From: Hyphomonas sp. UBA5111
Lineage (GTDB): Bacteria; Pseudomonadota; Alphaproteobacteria; Caulobacterales; Hyphomonadaceae
Reading direction: 5' to 3'
Assembly: GCA_002414505.1 (NCBI GenBank)
Contig: DHZF01000092.1
Coordinates: 38,885 to 57,921, forward strand
DNA length: 19,037 bases
The first letter of the stretch is position 1, and every line of letters starts with the position of its first letter. Below are positions 1 to 8,345 of the stretch, in pieces. The notes beneath the pieces are model-generated. The model did no database searches. It saw only the letters and a program-made list of their open reading frames with translations, and had not been told where the DNA came from. Position numbers and translations under genes: made by a program.

Positions 1-175
1 CGAACGACTTCCACCGCGGGGGCAGCTTTTAACCTGATAACTGTATCTCTCCCGCCATACTAGCCAAACGGGTCTTTTGGGCATTGTAAACCTGGTGCAT
101 TCGTGTGCCTGAACCGCTGCTGGTCGGGGCACTCAGACGCGCTGGTCCGTATGACAAATATGGGTCCCCTCGTTT

Positions 176-3100
176 TCAGGCTATGCAAGCAACGGGGTCT
201 GCCGCGTCAAGTTCAACCCTTAGCGGAGAGCCCCACCAAGCTACGCCATCTTGCACCAATTCAATTTCAATTGATGAGGCGCCTCCCTTTATCCAGGTTT
301 GCAAGGCCGTGACAGGCAAAAGATGCGTATCACCAGGCGCAATAGCCATGACAATTCTGCTGCGTAAATTTTCGCTGAAGAGAACATTGCCGCCTGCGTC
401 ATAGAGCCTGTAGCCTAAGGCGACACCAAAGCGACCGTCGTCCAGGCCCTGTCCGAACCAGGTCTCGTCGGACTCATTGGTAACCGCGACAGTGAATTTT
501 TTTGAGCCATCTTCCAGTTCGGACATAGAACCTGGCAAAATTGACAAGACGTGTGCCTGGCCTGATGGCGCAATAGGCTGCGTATGGCGCAGGCAGCCGA
601 GATCAGAGGCAGGGCGGAAACGATGGTCCGATTCCGGTTCGTATGATTTGTACCAACCCTGGTCTACAATGACGCCGAGAAGCTCTTCAGCGCTTTCCGC
701 CCAGTTTGGCCAAATGGGCTGTGATACGCGAGCTTGCCTGGCAGCCTTTTTCCAGTCTCTCTGGCAAAACAGGCGCAACGTCTTCAGCAGCGAAGCAGAT
801 GAGCCAGTGTCGAAAAAGCGCGAATGTTGTGCGCCATTAGTGACTTCCTTGAATACAGGAATGTCGCTCGCGATAATCGGTATGCCAAATCTGCCCGCTT
901 CCACAATTGGCAAGCCAAATCCCTCTGCGTATGAGGCTGCGATCAGTGCATCGGAGGCATTGTAGAGCGTAACCAATTCTGCATCGTCGACCTTGCTGCG
1001 CCAATGAAGGCGATTGCCATACTCCGGGTGCGACTTGATCCGGTCGGCGATGGCTTCGGCACCCCAACCAAACTTCCCGACAATTGTAAGGTCTGCATCC
1101 ATCCCGGATGCCCAGCCGACCTCAAAGGCATCAAGAGCGATATTATGCCCCTTGCGCGGTTCCAATGTTCCGACCATCAGAAAAGAGGGGCGCGGGCGCG
1201 TGCCCCGGGGAGCTGACACATCTACTTCGTCAAGATGGGAGAAGTCCGCTCCCAGTCGCCAGTATCCGATTTTCATTCTATGAGGATACTGAATTGACTT
1301 GAGAAGGTTGTATAATTCGTCGGCGACTGCCTTCGAGATACACACGAAACCCGTCGAGACTTCCAGCGCGGAAACAAGCCAGTCGCGAAAGACTGGAGGC
1401 ATTCCAGCATCACAGAATGCAGGCGTCTTCAGCGGCACCATATCATAGAGGCAGGATATGACTTCAGCCCCTCGCAGACGGGCCTCAATCAGGTGCCGCT
1501 TGTGCAGCTTGGCGCTGTCCCAAGAACTATCCAGCATAAAAACCGTATCGGAGGGACGGAAGATTATCGGATCACTTGTCGTTTTGTCGGGTTTATTGGC
1601 AAGCGAACTGTCGGCGCGATACCATCCTTCGAAGTCGTCTGAGAAGGTGGGGACCAGAGATGTTTTACCATATACATTCTGCTCACTGAAATTCGAACAG
1701 ATTTGCCTGACAACTCTCTGTATCCCCGTCCGGTACTGTGTTTGAATGGTTGAGGTGGCGTCAACGAGAAGCCTCTTTGTCTCCTCGACGAATGGCTCGG
1801 CCAGAGCCAGCGCTTCGACAAGCCCCGTAGTATGTAGTTTGCTGCGTTTGATTTCTACGGCAATGCGTTCACGTAAGGCCTGAGTATCAGGACGTTCTGC
1901 TGGCTGTCTGGCAATCTCTCTGAAAGCTTGCACGGCGGTTGCTGCCACTTTTTCCCAGCTAAAGGTCTGGAAGAGCTTGTCACGCAGATGGGCTATCTTT
2001 GGCTTCAGATCCGCCCCCTGAAGGATATGCTCAATCCGTTCGGAAAGTTCCTTGGGTGAATTTGGGTCGAACAGCATTTCATCAATCTGCACGACTTCCG
2101 GCAATGCGCCCGTGTTTGATGCAATGACAGGGGTCCCGCAGATCAGCGCTTCCAAAGCAGTTAGTCCAAACCCCTCCATATAGGAGGGTTGGAGTATTGC
2201 ATCGGCTGACTTGTAAAGCCGGATCAGTTCGCGATCAGAGACAAGGCCGCGTTGTTTGAGGGATGACGCCGGTAATCCTAGGTCGGCCCACGCTGAACTA
2301 ATCTCGTCGATCAGGGGCTGAGGGTGATCGCCAGCTAGAATGAAGTCGGTTTCATCCCGCAATTGCTTGTTGAGCAATGCGAACGCTTTTGGAATTATTT
2401 CCACATTCTTGCGCCAATCCAGCGCCCCAATATAGACCACTGATTTTCGGCAGCCTTCTCGCCGTTCATATTCATCAGCAGAAAGAAGGTCGAGAAAATG
2501 CAGGGAGACGCCGGCTGAAATATTGGTGCCTTTTGACCCTTTAATCAGATCTCTTGCTTCATTTAGTGAAAAATCAGAGATGGATAGAAGTTTGTCGAAT
2601 TTCTCGTGCTGGCTTAGCCTTCGCTCATATGTGTCGAGTTCGAGCTTTCTGCGAAGATACCGATCCTTGTATCTGTAGGGAATTGCATCATAGAAGATGG
2701 CCGCTAGTGGCGGGACGAGTCCGGCATTGGGAAATAATGGTACGGCGGGGTCAAAAAAGCCCTCAAATGTGCTTGCACATAGCGCTACGTCGGGCGCAAG
2801 ACAGTTTACATGATGTGTAAGAGCCATTTGGCTTTGCGCACGCGCGTCAGAATAACCGGCTTCAGCTTCCCCTATCGAAGTCATGCCATGCCATACATGT
2901 ATATGATCGTTGGTCAGGAAGGCGAGCAGTTCTCGGCGTGCTGCGATTGCCTCATCTGCCATGACTGCATTTAGCGACACGTGCAGGTCTATGTCGGATG
3001 CTGACTGCGATAACGCCCGCAGGAATTCGAACACATACCGCCCGATACCACGATTGCGGCTTGAGGTCTGAAGGCATTGGCCATCAACCCAGATTTTCAT
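176..3100 (-). CDS. Two-domain GT4 glycosyltransferase with C-terminal beta-domain
   Basis: This is a cytoplasmic glycosyltransferase of about 974 residues, probably extending or priming the polysaccharide exported by the ABC transporter of the same operon. Two GT-B (GT4-like) modules are visible. The first spans about residues 1-395, with RNRGIGRY near 15-22 and the EX7E pair E309/E317 in EGFGLTALE. The second spans about 440-815, with RTGIQR near 457-462 and E726/E734 in EGFGLPIVE. Residues about 845-970 look like a beta-sandwich of the kind often fused to glycan enzymes (VTNESDETW, LGYRLYD, LVQDGVAWW). I start it at 3100 because that ATG overlaps the upstream stop as ATGA and has AAGGGG 8 nt ahead; an in-frame start at 3148 would lie inside the previous gene. 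Two GT modules in one chain recall WbdA of E. coli O9a, but linkage and sugar cannot be read from the sequence. It is the last gene of the operon. Confidence 0.88.
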   Translation of the reverse strand: MKIWVDGQCLQTSSRNRGIGRYVFEFLRALSQSASDIDLHVSLNAVMADEAIAARRELLAFLTNDHIHVWHGMTSIGEAEAGYSDARAQSQMALTHHVNCLAPDVALCASTFEGFFDPAVPLFPNAGLVPPLAAIFYDAIPYRYKDRYLRRKLELDTYERRLSQHEKFDKLLSISDFSLNEARDLIKGSKGTNISAGVSLHFLDLLSADEYERREGCRKSVVYIGALDWRKNVEIIPKAFALLNKQLRDETDFILAGDHPQPLIDEISSAWADLGLPASSLKQRGLVSDRELIRLYKSADAILQPSYMEGFGLTALEALICGTPVIASNTGALPEVVQIDEMLFDPNSPKELSERIEHILQGADLKPKIAHLRDKLFQTFSWEKVAATAVQAFREIARQPAERPDTQALRERIAVEIKRSKLHTTGLVEALALAEPFVEETKRLLVDATSTIQTQYRTGIQRVVRQICSNFSEQNVYGKTSLVPTFSDDFEGWYRADSSLANKPDKTTSDPIIFRPSDTVFMLDSSWDSAKLHKRHLIEARLRGAEVISCLYDMVPLKTPAFCDAGMPPVFRDWLVSALEVSTGFVCISKAVADELYNLLKSIQYPHRMKIGYWRLGADFSHLDEVDVSAPRGTRPRPSFLMVGTLEPRKGHNIALDAFEVGWASGMDADLTIVGKFGWGAEAIADRIKSHPEYGNRLHWRSKVDDAELVTLYNASDALIAASYAEGFGLPIVEAGRFGIPIIASDIPVFKEVTNGAQHSRFFDTGSSASLLKTLRLFCQRDWKKAARQARVSQPIWPNWAESAEELLGVIVDQGWYKSYEPESDHRFRPASDLGCLRHTQPIAPSGQAHVLSILPGSMSELEDGSKKFTVAVTNESDETWFGQGLDDGRFGVALGYRLYDAGGNVLFSENLRSRIVMAIAPGDTHLLPVTALQTWIKGGASSIEIELVQDGVAWWGSPLRVELDAADPVACIA

Positions 3101-4752
3101 AGAGAGTGCCCCTTGTGGCGTTTGCTGGTGCGAAGCAAGGCTTCCCATGCGGCTACTGATTTTTTGTCAGGCGTCAGGTTCCATTTTCTTTGCGCGATGG
3201 GGCTGTGGTCTTGAAGTGATGGACGTCTGACTTGCGAAAAATGATCTATTTTTCTGCGCAATTGTGGGGATAGATTGGCGACAGCAAGAACAGGTGGTTT
3301 GAGCCAGGGCATTTTGCGGGCGATACGGAGACCCACAAGAAGAAGAGGGCGTAGTATCGCCCTAGCTCCCTTCAGTCCGCTACGAGCCAGTCCGCCTGCC
3401 CACCTTATGGGAGCTGAGATTCGCCAAGATGCCGACTGCCTCACCTGGCGCGCCCAGTCATGGGCCTGATCCGCATCATTCCGGCTTACCAGCAAAGCCT
3501 GTTCGAGTTTCGTGTTCTCGGAATATGAGACTTCCAGCGCGGTCTGGATTGTCGCCGCCATTGATTGGACTGCGGTCAGAGTAGAATTGATTTGCGAAAG
3601 CTCGCGATCGCGTTCCGCAATCAGGTTCAGCATTCTGTCGCGGTCTGCTTCCAGATGCTGGACATGGTTCTGTGTTGCCAATATTGCGTGTTTCGCCGCG
3701 TCGAGTTCGGTTCCAATACGGGCGATGTGTCCGTCGCGCTGCTTCAGCGCGGTCTCAATACTTTCGATTTGCCCATTACGCTGTTTCAGTTCGGCTTCAA
3801 TACGGGCGATGTGTCCGTCGCGCTGCTTCAGCGCGGTCTCAATACTTTCGATCTGCCCATTACGCTGTTTCAGCTCGGCTTCAATACGGGTGATATGTCC
3901 GTCGCGTTGTTTCAGCGCGGCCTCAAGAGATTCGGCTGAGTGCGTGACTTCCTTGAGCCTGGCTGCATGATGGTCTCGCTGGTGCCTCAAATCGGCCAGG
4001 CTGGCCTCGAGGACCGTGAGGTCATTCTGCGCGAGATGCAGTTTTTCGGCGACGTGCCCGGAGAAAGGCGAATGCTCACTGAGCGAAAAGTAGTCGAAGA
4101 AGTTTGGCGGAAGGCTGAAAGCCGTTGCGCGATCCTGATGGTCTTCGTGCACATAGAAACGGTTCAAGCCATCGAAATAAGCAAAGCTGTAGCCGCGTCC
4201 CGTGAGTTCATGTTCCCACGACTCATAGGCGGGGGACTGTGAATTCGGTAGGGTACTTTCTACCACGACAATCCATGGCCGTATCTGGCTCTCCCCCCAC
4301 GTTTCGAGCACCGCGCCTTCCATGCCCTCGACATCAATCTTGAGCCAATGGACATGCCGTCGATTAAACCGCTCGAAAATTTTCGATAAAGGCAAGCATG
4401 GCACTTTTATCAGCTCTACAGCACGGCCATCTTTCTGGTGACGCTCTGCATGCTGGCGAATGCTTGTTGTTAGTCCAGTGCCGCCAAACGAATATAGCTC
4501 GATTTCGCCGTCCGATTCGCCTACCGCCGCTTCAAGTACTTCTTCATCCTCGCGAGCTTCGCGCAGTCTTTGGGCAAATTCCGGCATTGGCTCCACGTGC
4601 ATGCCGCGCCAGCCTTTCTCATAAAACAGGAGACTGACAGAATCGACGACCGGGTCATTCGCGCCGATGTCGATATATGCGCCGTTGCTGACGTCCTTTA
4701 AGGCCCGCCAGAGCATGACATCTTCGAATTGCTGAGCATAAGAGACCGTCAT
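3097..4752 (-). CDS. FkbM-family methyltransferase fused to a long coiled coil
   Basis: This 551-residue protein has an N-terminal SAM-dependent FkbM-type methyltransferase (about 1-215): YIDIGAND at 26-33 is the SAM-binding motif, VEPMPE lies at 53-58, and LKIDVEGMEG lies at 137-146. Enzymes of this family O-methylate sugars or natural products. Residues about 235-435 are predicted coiled coil by eye and contain five 14-residue units (280-349). The C-terminal part has a SWRISAPIRW stretch followed by basic, hydrophobic helices that could lie on the membrane. The layout (methyltransferase, rod, membrane-seeking tail, next to wzm/wzt) resembles the chain-terminating WbdD of E. coli O8/O9a, although no kinase domain is seen. 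A role in capping chains and setting their length is therefore an inference. The start overlaps the wzt stop as ATGA and the stop overlaps the next start the same way. No good ribosome site precedes it, so coupling is likely. Confidence 0.85.
   Translation of the reverse strand: MTVSYAQQFEDVMLWRALKDVSNGAYIDIGANDPVVDSVSLLFYEKGWRGMHVEPMPEFAQRLREAREDEEVLEAAVGESDGEIELYSFGGTGLTTSIRQHAERHQKDGRAVELIKVPCLPLSKIFERFNRRHVHWLKIDVEGMEGAVLETWGESQIRPWIVVVESTLPNSQSPAYESWEHELTGRGYSFAYFDGLNRFYVHEDHQDRATAFSLPPNFFDYFSLSEHSPFSGHVAEKLHLAQNDLTVLEASLADLRHQRDHHAARLKEVTHSAESLEAALKQRDGHITRIEAELKQRNGQIESIETALKQRDGHIARIEAELKQRNGQIESIETALKQRDGHIARIGTELDAAKHAILATQNHVQHLEADRDRMLNLIAERDRELSQINSTLTAVQSMAATIQTALEVSYSENTKLEQALLVSRNDADQAHDWARQVRQSASWRISAPIRWAGGLARSGLKGARAILRPLLLVGLRIARKMPWLKPPVLAVANLSPQLRRKIDHFSQVRRPSLQDHSPIAQRKWNLTPDKKSVAAWEALLRTSKRHKGHSL
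3706..3915 (-). repeat. 84-bp in-frame tandem repeat in the coiled-coil segment
   Basis: The segment holds 2.5 copies of an 84-bp unit, encoding 28 residues or exactly four heptads. The protein units alternate LKQRDGHIARIEAE and LKQRNGQIESIETA, at residues 280-293, 294-307, 308-321, 322-335 and 336-349. Aligning 3714-3797 with 3798-3881 by eye gives two mismatches in 84 bases. The third copy, near 3882-3915, is more diverged. The high DNA identity points to recent duplication, and any gain or loss of a unit would keep both reading frame and heptad register. Confidence 0.93.
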
Positions 4753-6110
4753 CCATTGGTCCCGCGGTCAACAGAGAAGGATGCATCCAGCATTGTGGTG
4801 CCGATAAAATAGTCCTTGTCCGTATTGATTACGTCGAAAACAAACAGATTGTCAGTCCACTCGTAGTTGTTTTCCAAATGGGTGTCGGAGCTTACAAGCG
4901 CTGGAGAGACGGAATATGATCCAGGACCGAGGGCGCATTCAAATTCAAGCGTGTAAGTCAGACGCTCTCCCGCCGAAATGTCGGTTATTGCCTGACGCGT
5001 GAACCAAGTGTTCGTTCCCCAAACGACATGGCCGGTTCTGTCTCGTATCATCAACCCAAGGACGAGCTGAGGTACATGGCCCAGTATGTCCACATCTGTT
5101 TTCAGCAAGACCTTCTCGCCCACGCGTGCGGTGGCAATCTCCTTGCCGCTGGGGGCCGAGAACATCCGTATGTCTTTGACAACTGCGCGGAAATCTCCCG
5201 AACGCGTAACAGACCAACCATTCTTGTTGCGCCGCTGTTCGAGAGTGAGAATCGCATTTTGTTTTTCTGTAATCAGGACGTTGTAATAGTCGATCACTTC
5301 GTCTGGTGGGCCGTCGCGCAAGACAACCCCCTTGTCGATAAGAAGGACCCGGTCGCACAATTCGCGAACATCGGGCAGGGCATGCGTTACCAGAATGATC
5401 GTGCAGCCATTGTCTCGGAACTCACGAATCCGGGCGAAGCTCTTGTGCTGAAAATAGGCGTCCCCAACAGACAGGACTTCATCGACGATCAGGATGTCCG
5501 GCTGGGTGGCCGTTGCCAGGGCAAATGCCAGCCGGGCCTGCATGCCGCTGGAATATGTTCTCAAAGGCTTGTCGAAGAATTCGCCGATCTCGGCAAAGGC
5601 TTCGATATCCGGCATCAGGGCTTCGAGCTCAGCTGGCGAGTGGCCCAGCATGCCGCCGGACAAGCGCACATTTTCGCGGCCGGTAAATTCCGAATTGAAC
5701 CCCAGGCCAAGTTCAAGGATCGCGCTGATTGAATGGGCATGATCGATACGGCCTTTGGTTGGCCGCATTGTACCCGTGATGAGTTTCAGGAGGGTGCTTT
5801 TGCCGGCGCCATTCTGCCCGATCAACGCAATGGCTTCTCCCTTGCGAACATCAAAGGAGACATCCTTTGTAATGTGAACAACCTCACGGGGCTTAACCGG
5901 AAGGCCCATCCAGTGCCAGAAGCGGTGCATTCCGGAATTGTAGAGCGTGAAGCTCTTCGTGACGTTCTGGACACTTAGCACGACCGGACGGACGGAATTT
6001 TCCAGCGTCTCAACCGACTGCGCTAGGGCTCTGCCATCTGCCCCCTCATCGCTTCCGTAAGCAGGGGGGCTGTTGGTCTCTTTTACGGTCAGTAATATAT
6101 CCTTGTCCAT
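4749..6110 (-). CDS. wzt: Polysaccharide ABC transporter ATPase with C-terminal glycan-binding region (Wzt-like)
   Basis: This is the ATPase subunit, 453 residues, that powers export of a lipid-linked polysaccharide across the inner membrane together with the Wzm-like permease. The nucleotide-binding domain covers about 43-280: Walker A GQNGAGKST at 98-106, signature YSSGM at 186-190, Walker B DILIVDE at 205-211 and H-loop His243. The phrase VLSVGDAYFQHKS after Walker B is typical of the Wzt/KpsT/TagH subgroup. Residues about 285-453 form an extra C-terminal domain like Wzt-C, which in E. coli O9a binds the modified non-reducing end of the glycan. KpsT-type capsule ATPases lack such a domain, which argues for an O-antigen-like system. 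About 40 residues before the ATPase core look disordered. The start overlaps the wzm stop as TAATG, and the stop overlaps the methyltransferase start as ATGA. Confidence 0.92.
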   Translation of the reverse strand: MDKDILLTVKETNSPPAYGSDEGADGRALAQSVETLENSVRPVVLSVQNVTKSFTLYNSGMHRFWHWMGLPVKPREVVHITKDVSFDVRKGEAIALIGQNGAGKSTLLKLITGTMRPTKGRIDHAHSISAILELGLGFNSEFTGRENVRLSGGMLGHSPAELEALMPDIEAFAEIGEFFDKPLRTYSSGMQARLAFALATATQPDILIVDEVLSVGDAYFQHKSFARIREFRDNGCTIILVTHALPDVRELCDRVLLIDKGVVLRDGPPDEVIDYYNVLITEKQNAILTLEQRRNKNGWSVTRSGDFRAVVKDIRMFSAPSGKEIATARVGEKVLLKTDVDILGHVPQLVLGLMIRDRTGHVVWGTNTWFTRQAITDISAGERLTYTLEFECALGPGSYSVSPALVSSDTHLENNYEWTDNLFVFDVINTDKDYFIGTTMLDASFSVDRGTNG

Positions 6111-6904
6111 TACAGAGCATCCACGATTTCAGGGCTGGCGCGCCAGAAAACGAAGCCTGATAAAAGCATCAGTGCGAGGCCGAGACAGGCCGGATACAGC
6201 AGTGAGATATAATCGGGCGTGACACGGTACACGATGACATCGTGGTAGAATTTCACGACGGGTGTCATGGGATTGAACACCAGCAGCCTGCCGACTGACG
6301 AGCCCGCTTGATCATCGGTGTACACGATAGGGGTAAGCCAGAACCAGAGATTGGTCACGACCGTCATGACCTGGGCAATGTCGCGCGTGAAAATGTTCAT
6401 GACCCCCAGCACGACGCCCACACCAAACGCCAGCATGATGCTGACAGTCATCGGCAAGATCAGGCTGATCCATGCGAAGCTGGGGAAAAAGCCGTAAAGG
6501 GCAATTATCACCGCGACCGTCAAGAAAAGCAGGCCGTTATTGATCAGGGCTCCGCCGAGCACCACTATCGGCAGGTAGACCTTGGGAAAGCTGATCTTTT
6601 TCAGCACGTTCGAATATTCAAGGAACATGTTGATGCAGCGTGTCAGGATTTCAGTGAACAGTGACCAGGCCGTGATGCCTGCCAGAAGGTAGACCGAATA
6701 GGCACCTGCTTGTTCGATCCCGCCAAGCTTTGCTCCGAGCACTTCTGACAAAACAAGAGCGTAAATCGTGGCCATCGCGAGAGGCTGGAGCACAAACCAG
6801 AGTGTGCCTATTTTCGAACGTGCGACACGGGATTTGAACTCGCCGCCGATTGCTGCCGGAATAAAATGACGATTTCGCCAGAGAGGCCGCAGGAACTCAA
6901 ACAT
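6110..6904 (-). CDS. wzm: Polysaccharide ABC transporter permease (Wzm-like)
   Basis: This is an integral membrane subunit of the ABC-2 type polysaccharide exporter, partner of the ATPase encoded immediately downstream. It has 264 residues, the usual size for Wzm/KpsM proteins. About six membrane segments are visible, near residues 33-54, 72-90, 112-138, 144-172, 181-197 and 234-254, along with the family phrases FTRDIAQ (172-178) and NPMTP (211-215). I chose the ATG at 6904 because GAAAGG stands 6 nt ahead of it. A start at 6973 would add 23 residues (MLVRTYSRL...) that look unlike this family. It is the first gene of the four-gene glycan operon, and its TAA stop shares a base with the wzt ATG. 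A possible promoter lies at 7020-7047. Confidence 0.9.
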   Translation of the reverse strand: MFEFLRPLWRNRHFIPAAIGGEFKSRVARSKIGTLWFVLQPLAMATIYALVLSEVLGAKLGGIEQAGAYSVYLLAGITAWSLFTEILTRCINMFLEYSNVLKKISFPKVYLPIVVLGGALINNGLLFLTVAVIIALYGFFPSFAWISLILPMTVSIMLAFGVGVVLGVMNIFTRDIAQVMTVVTNLWFWLTPIVYTDDQAGSSVGRLLVFNPMTPVVKFYHDVIVYRVTPDYISLLYPACLGLALMLLSGFVFWRASPEIVDAL

Positions 6905-7019
6905 ATAAAACCTTTCAAACTCCCACCGCTGGTTGTGAGCGCCTGTCAGACGGGAATAAGTGCGAACCAACATCCAAACGTATTCAATACGCCATCGCCA
7001 AAATCAACCTCTGGCGAGC

Positions 7020-7047
7020 ATTATCACCAGGCTCTGCAGACATGCAA
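7020..7047 (-). promoter_or_regulatory. Possible promoter of the wzm operon
   Basis: On the minus strand TTGCAT (7042-7047) is followed after 16 nt by GATAAT (7020-7025), a good -10 match with a weak -35. Transcription would begin near 7013, about 110 nt before the wzm ATG. It sits between the hairpin downstream of metK and wzm, the only gene-free space ahead of the operon. The call is by eye only. Confidence 0.35.
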
Positions 7048-7058
7048 AGCATACGAGA

Positions 7059-7088
7059 GCCGCCGCCTGTCCCAGGACAAGCGGCGGC
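7059..7088 (-). terminator. GC-rich hairpin downstream of metK
   Basis: GCCGCCGC (7059-7066) and GCGGCGGC (7081-7088) form a perfect 8-bp stem, with extra pairing possible inside the loop (TGTCC with GGACA). It starts about 44 nt past the metK stop and precedes the wzm promoter region, so ending the ahcY-purU-metK transcript is its likely job. No clear T-run follows on the minus strand (TCTCGTATG). A Rho-independent role is therefore not certain, and the hairpin could instead protect the 3' end. Confidence 0.5.
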
Positions 7089-7132
7089 ATTTATAACGTT
7101 GTTTTTATTGAGTTTATTAATTTGGGTGGGAT

Positions 7133-8314
7133 CTAGTTGATGAGGCGCTTCAGTTCATCGACGAGATCGGTCTTTTCCCAGGTGAACGTACCGTTCGGGC
7201 CCGGCTGGCGGCCGAAATGGCCATAAGCGGCAGTGCCTGAATAAATCGGATTATTCAGCTTCAGGTGGGTGCGGATTCCTTTTGGGGACAGGTCGAACAG
7301 TTCGCGCAGGGTCTTGGCGATTCGCGCCTCGTCGGCGAGGCCCGTGCCGTGCGTGTCGACATAGATCGACAGGGGCTGCGACACGCCGATGGCGTACGAA
7401 ACCTGGATCGTGCATCGCTTGGCAAGGCCTGCGGCGACAACGTTCTTGGCAAGGTAGCGTGTGGCATAAGCCGCGGAGCGGTCGACCTTGGACGGGTCCT
7501 TGCCGGAGAAGGCGCCGCCGCCATGGGGCGCTGCGCCGCCATAGGTGTCGACGATGATCTTGCGGCCGGTGAGGCCGGCATCGCCGTCGGGGCCGCCGAT
7601 AACGAACTTGCCGGTCGGGTTGACGTAGAATTTGTCTTCCGGCGGGAACCAGCCCTCGGGCAGCACATCCTGCACGATCGGGCGCACGAGTTCGCGCAGC
7701 TCTTCAAGCGTTGCGCTCTCCTTGTGCTGGGTGGACACGACGATGGCGTTCACGCCGACGGGCTTTTCGTCGACATAGCGCAGCGTGACCTGGCTCTTGG
7801 CGTCAGGCTCGAATTCCGGACGTTCGCCGGAATGGCGCAGCTCTGCCATTTTCTGCAGTATCTGATGGGAATAGACGAGCGTGGCAGGCATCAGTTCAGG
7901 CGTCTCATCGGCGGCATAGCCGAACATGATGCCCTGGTCGCCTGCGCCTTCTTCGGCGTACAGGCCCTGGCCCTCTTCAACGCCTTGCGCGATTTCGGCA
8001 GACTGTCCGTGCACATAGCAGCTGACATCCATCTTTTCCCAATGGAAGCCGTCCTGCTCGTAGCCGATCTTTTTCACGACATCGCGCGCCGTCTGGATCA
8101 TCTCGTCATGTGTAATGGTTGACCCATTGTTCGTGCGCACTTCGCCAGCGAGGACGACGCGGTTGGTCGTGGTCAGCGTTTCGACAGCCACTTTCGACGA
8201 AGGGTCCTTTGTCAGGAACAGGTCGACAATGGCGTCGGAAATCTGGTCAGCAATCTTGTCCGGGTGACCTTCGGAAACGCTCTCGCTGGTGAATTCAAAG
8301 TCGTTCATTTTCAT
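7133..8314 (-). CDS. metK: S-adenosylmethionine synthetase
   Basis: This enzyme makes SAM from methionine and ATP in the cytosol and is the main source of methyl groups. The 393-residue protein is close to the usual family length. Diagnostic features are [10 protein letters not shown] at 11-20 (active-site His17), [12 protein letters not shown] at 123-134, and a [16 protein letters not shown] segment in the C-terminal half. Three in-frame ATGs stand in a row at 8320, 8314 and 8308 (Met-Lys-Met-Lys-Met). GAGGAA ends directly at 8321, so the ATG at 8314, about 7 nt from AGGA, has the best spacing and is my choice. Longer in-frame extensions to 8437 run into purU and are not credible. Only 31 nt separate it from the purU stop, so it is probably co-transcribed with ahcY and purU. 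Confidence 0.97.
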   Translation of the reverse strand: MKMNDFEFTSESVSEGHPDKIADQISDAIVDLFLTKDPSSKVAVETLTTTNRVVLAGEVRTNNGSTITHDEMIQTARDVVKKIGYEQDGFHWEKMDVSCYVHGQSAEIAQGVEEGQGLYAEEGAGDQGIMFGYAADETPELMPATLVYSHQILQKMAELRHSGERPEFEPDAKSQVTLRYVDEKPVGVNAIVVSTQHKESATLEELRELVRPIVQDVLPEGWFPPEDKFYVNPTGKFVIGGPDGDAGLTGRKIIVDTYGGAAPHGGGAFSGKDPSKVDRSAAYATRYLAKNVVAAGLAKRCTIQVSYAIGVSQPLSIYVDTHGTGLADEARIAKTLRELFDLSPKGIRTHLKLNNPIYSGTAAYGHFGRQPGPNGTFTWEKTDLVDELKRLIN

Positions 8315-8345
8315 TTTCATTTCCTCGCAAGCGTCGCGTTGGGGA

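Noticed and set aside
1..84. Minus-strand frame open to the window edge from an ATG at 84 (28 codons, beginning MPKRPVWLVW), with AGG about 7 nt ahead
   Set aside because: Too short to judge, rich in Arg/Trp/Cys, no signal peptide or family motif; it may be the start of the next gene, but the window gives no support.
3512..3970. Plus-strand open frames with repeated Cys-Pro-Ser-Arg-Cys-Phe-type units
   Set aside because: They are antisense shadows of the 84-bp coiled-coil repeat; the minus-strand frame has family motifs and operon context.
6831..6850. GGATTTGAAC shared with the 3' part of the tRNA gene, as a possible att repeat
   Set aside because: Only about ten bases inside the wzm coding region, no integrase, and no element between the two sites.
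7265..8122. 285-codon plus-strand frame opposite metK
   Set aside because: High-GC antisense shadow; metK is unmistakable on the other strand.
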